From NCBI GenBank assembly GCA_947470005.1, contig CANISA010000079.1, positions 1-7,204 on the forward strand: DNA of 7,204 nt. The letters are read 5' to 3'. The position numbers and the translations under genes were made by a program. Source of the stretch: Legionellaceae bacterium. GTDB taxonomy: Bacteria; Pseudomonadota; Gammaproteobacteria; Legionellales; Legionellaceae. Under the pieces are notes generated by a model. The model was given only the letters and a program-made list of their open reading frames with translations, was not told the DNA's origin and ran no database searches. Positions 6,199 to 7,204 of the stretch are shown in pieces. Every line of letters begins with the position of its first letter. Position 1 is the stretch's first letter.

Positions 6199-7111
6199 CC
6201 CAACCGCCAATGCACATCTACTTCGTCATGAGTCCATCTTGGCACGCCTCATGGAGAAGGCAACCATTCCCGCGCCACGTATCAAAGAAGCCATGTTGTA
6301 TATGTTATTTCCCGGTGGAAAACGCATGCGCCCCTTGCTGGTGTATTTATGTGGCGACGTACTTAACGTAAGCGGCGCAACCCTGGATATCATTGCCGTC
6401 GCCATGGAGTTAATCCATTGTTATTCTCTGGTGCATGACGATCTCCCCGCCATGGATAATGACGATTTACGCCGCGGAAAACCAAGCTGTCATCGTGCCT
6501 TTGATGAAGCCACCGCTATTTTAGTTGGCGATGGCATGCAGGCGTTAGCCTTTGATATGTTGCTCACGCATTTACCACAACATTTACCGCTATCACAGGT
6601 TCTCGCGGTTACGCACGAATTAGTGAAAGCCTGTGGAGCCAGCGGCATGATAAGTGGCCAAAGCCTAGACCTATCCGAGCTGAACGCACCCACCCCCATC
6701 AGCGAGTCCGCGTTGTGCGACATTCACCTGTTAAAAACGGGCAAGCTCATCCTCGCTTGCATCAACATGGTGCTTGCCGTGAGTCAGGCGAACCCAGAGG
6801 AAGTCCAGGATCTGCGTCAATTTGCAACTCACCTCGGCCTCGTGTTTCAAATGCAAGATGATTACTTAGACCGCTACGACTCATGCAATCAGTTGGGTAA
6901 AGGGCGAGCATCCGATGTCGCCAACAAAAAAACGACATTCGCTACGCTCCAAAGCAAAGAGGCCTTACTCGATACTATCCATACGCATTTTAACCATGCA
7001 GAGCGCGCCTTAGCACGCTTTGGCAACCAAGCGCTCCCTTTACAGGCCTTGGTGCAATCGCTGTTCCAACGCACCGCTCCATTGCAGCCAGCACACAAGA
7101 CACACAATTAA
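6188..7111 (+). CDS. ispA: Farnesyl diphosphate synthase (short-chain trans-isoprenyl diphosphate synthase)
   Basis: A 307-residue all-helical prenyltransferase, similar in length to E. coli IspA (299). It condenses IPP with DMAPP and then GPP to give farnesyl diphosphate, the precursor for undecaprenyl phosphate, quinones and heme O. Motifs: GGKRMRP (residues 43-49), the first Asp-rich motif DDLPAMD followed by NDD (84-93, with the two-residue insertion of bacterial FPP synthases), GQSLDL (157-162), KTGKL (183-187) and the second Asp-rich motif DDYLD (224-228). The residues just before the first motif are YS (79-80), with the aromatic at position -5 expected for a C15 product; GGPP synthesis cannot be fully excluded. 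The ATG overlaps xseB by 11 bases and has GAAGG (6175-6179) eight bases upstream. FPP made here feeds the lipid carrier that the minus-strand glycosylation cluster would use. Confidence 0.95.
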   Translation: MTNNPTANAHLLRHESILARLMEKATIPAPRIKEAMLYMLFPGGKRMRPLLVYLCGDVLNVSGATLDIIAVAMELIHCYSLVHDDLPAMDNDDLRRGKPSCHRAFDEATAILVGDGMQALAFDMLLTHLPQHLPLSQVLAVTHELVKACGASGMISGQSLDLSELNAPTPISESALCDIHLLKTGKLILACINMVLAVSQANPEEVQDLRQFATHLGLVFQMQDDYLDRYDSCNQLGKGRASDVANKKTTFATLQSKEALLDTIHTHFNHAERALARFGNQALPLQALVQSLFQRTAPLQPAHKTHN

Positions 7112-7112
7112 T

Positions 7113-7142
7113 TTGACCGAATATTAAACGAACTGGTATACT
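7113..7142 (+). promoter_or_regulatory. Extended -10 promoter for a gene beyond the right edge
   Basis: TTGACC (7113-7118, 5 of 6), an 18-base spacer and TATACT (7137-7142, 5 of 6), with TG at 7134-7135 forming an extended -10. It begins two bases after the ispA stop. Transcription would start near 7149 and run rightward out of the window, giving a leader of at least about 55 bases. Confidence 0.6.
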
Positions 7143-7189
7143 TCGCGCGTGCACAGCACAAAACAACACAAGTAAAATCCTGTTTTTTC

Positions 7190-7204
7190 ATACTTGGAGT
7201 ATTA
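7190..7204 (+). promoter_or_regulatory. Shine-Dalgarno at window edge inside a small inverted repeat
   Basis: ATACT (7190-7194) and AGTAT (7198-7202) are perfect inverted repeats around TGG. The GGAG (7196-7199) in the middle is a plausible Shine-Dalgarno for a start codon at or just past 7205. The stem is short and AT-rich, so it may have no effect. Confidence 0.35.

Noticed and set aside
5966..6217. 83-codon minus-strand reading frame across xseB
   Set aside because: It lies opposite the well-supported xseB and ispA start, with no recognisable protein features.
7182..7187. T-run after ispA as a terminator
   Set aside because: No GC-rich hairpin precedes the six T residues.

Overview
The window looks like chromosome from a gammaproteobacterium. 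Evidence: xseB overlaps ispA in the usual proteobacterial order, RadA is of ordinary proteobacterial type, and the promoters resemble sigma-70 sites. A Legionella/Coxiella-like host is possible but is only an impression. Almost every base is accounted for. The only non-coding stretches over 50 bases are the radA-transporter gap (4418-4526), the radA/xseB divergent gap (5880-5979) and the tail after ispA (7112-7204). I saw no tRNA, rRNA, CRISPR array, IS element or convincing hairpin terminator.

Left block (1-4417, all minus strand). Five closely packed genes appear to form one operon, read from right to left. They are an SLC1-type amino acid:cation symporter, a GtrB/ArnC-type family 2 polyprenyl-phosphate glycosyltransferase, a GtrA-type small membrane protein, a ChbG/YdjC-type sugar deacetylase, and an ArnT-like family 39 membrane glycosyltransferase that runs off the left edge. 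Gaps are 31 and 2 bases and overlaps are 26 and 13 bases. A sigma-70-like promoter (TTGACA, 16 bases, TAAAGT) sits just upstream of the transporter. Directly behind its -35 box lies a pair of near-identical 10-base direct repeats with a 12-base period.

Read together, the last four genes match the logic of the lipid A hexosamine pathways: Francisella FlmF2/NaxD/FlmK, the Bordetella Lgm genes, and the analogous ArnC/ArnD/ArnE-F/ArnT route. The GT2 would load an N-acetylhexosamine on undecaprenyl phosphate, the YdjC-type enzyme would deacetylate it, GtrA would flip it, and the GT39 would transfer the amino sugar to an envelope acceptor, probably lipid A. This is inferred from family combination and order. 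The individual families are known, so the cassette is a variant of a known theme rather than a wholly new system. The transporter as lead gene and the tandem operator-like repeats are its least expected parts.

Right block. radA (minus strand, DNA recombination/branch migration) is divergent from xseB-ispA (plus strand; exonuclease VII small subunit and farnesyl diphosphate synthase). xseB-ispA has a good promoter with a perfect TATAAT. After ispA there is a new extended -10 promoter, and a Shine-Dalgarno sequence lies at the very end of the window, so another plus-strand gene probably begins at or just after base 7205.
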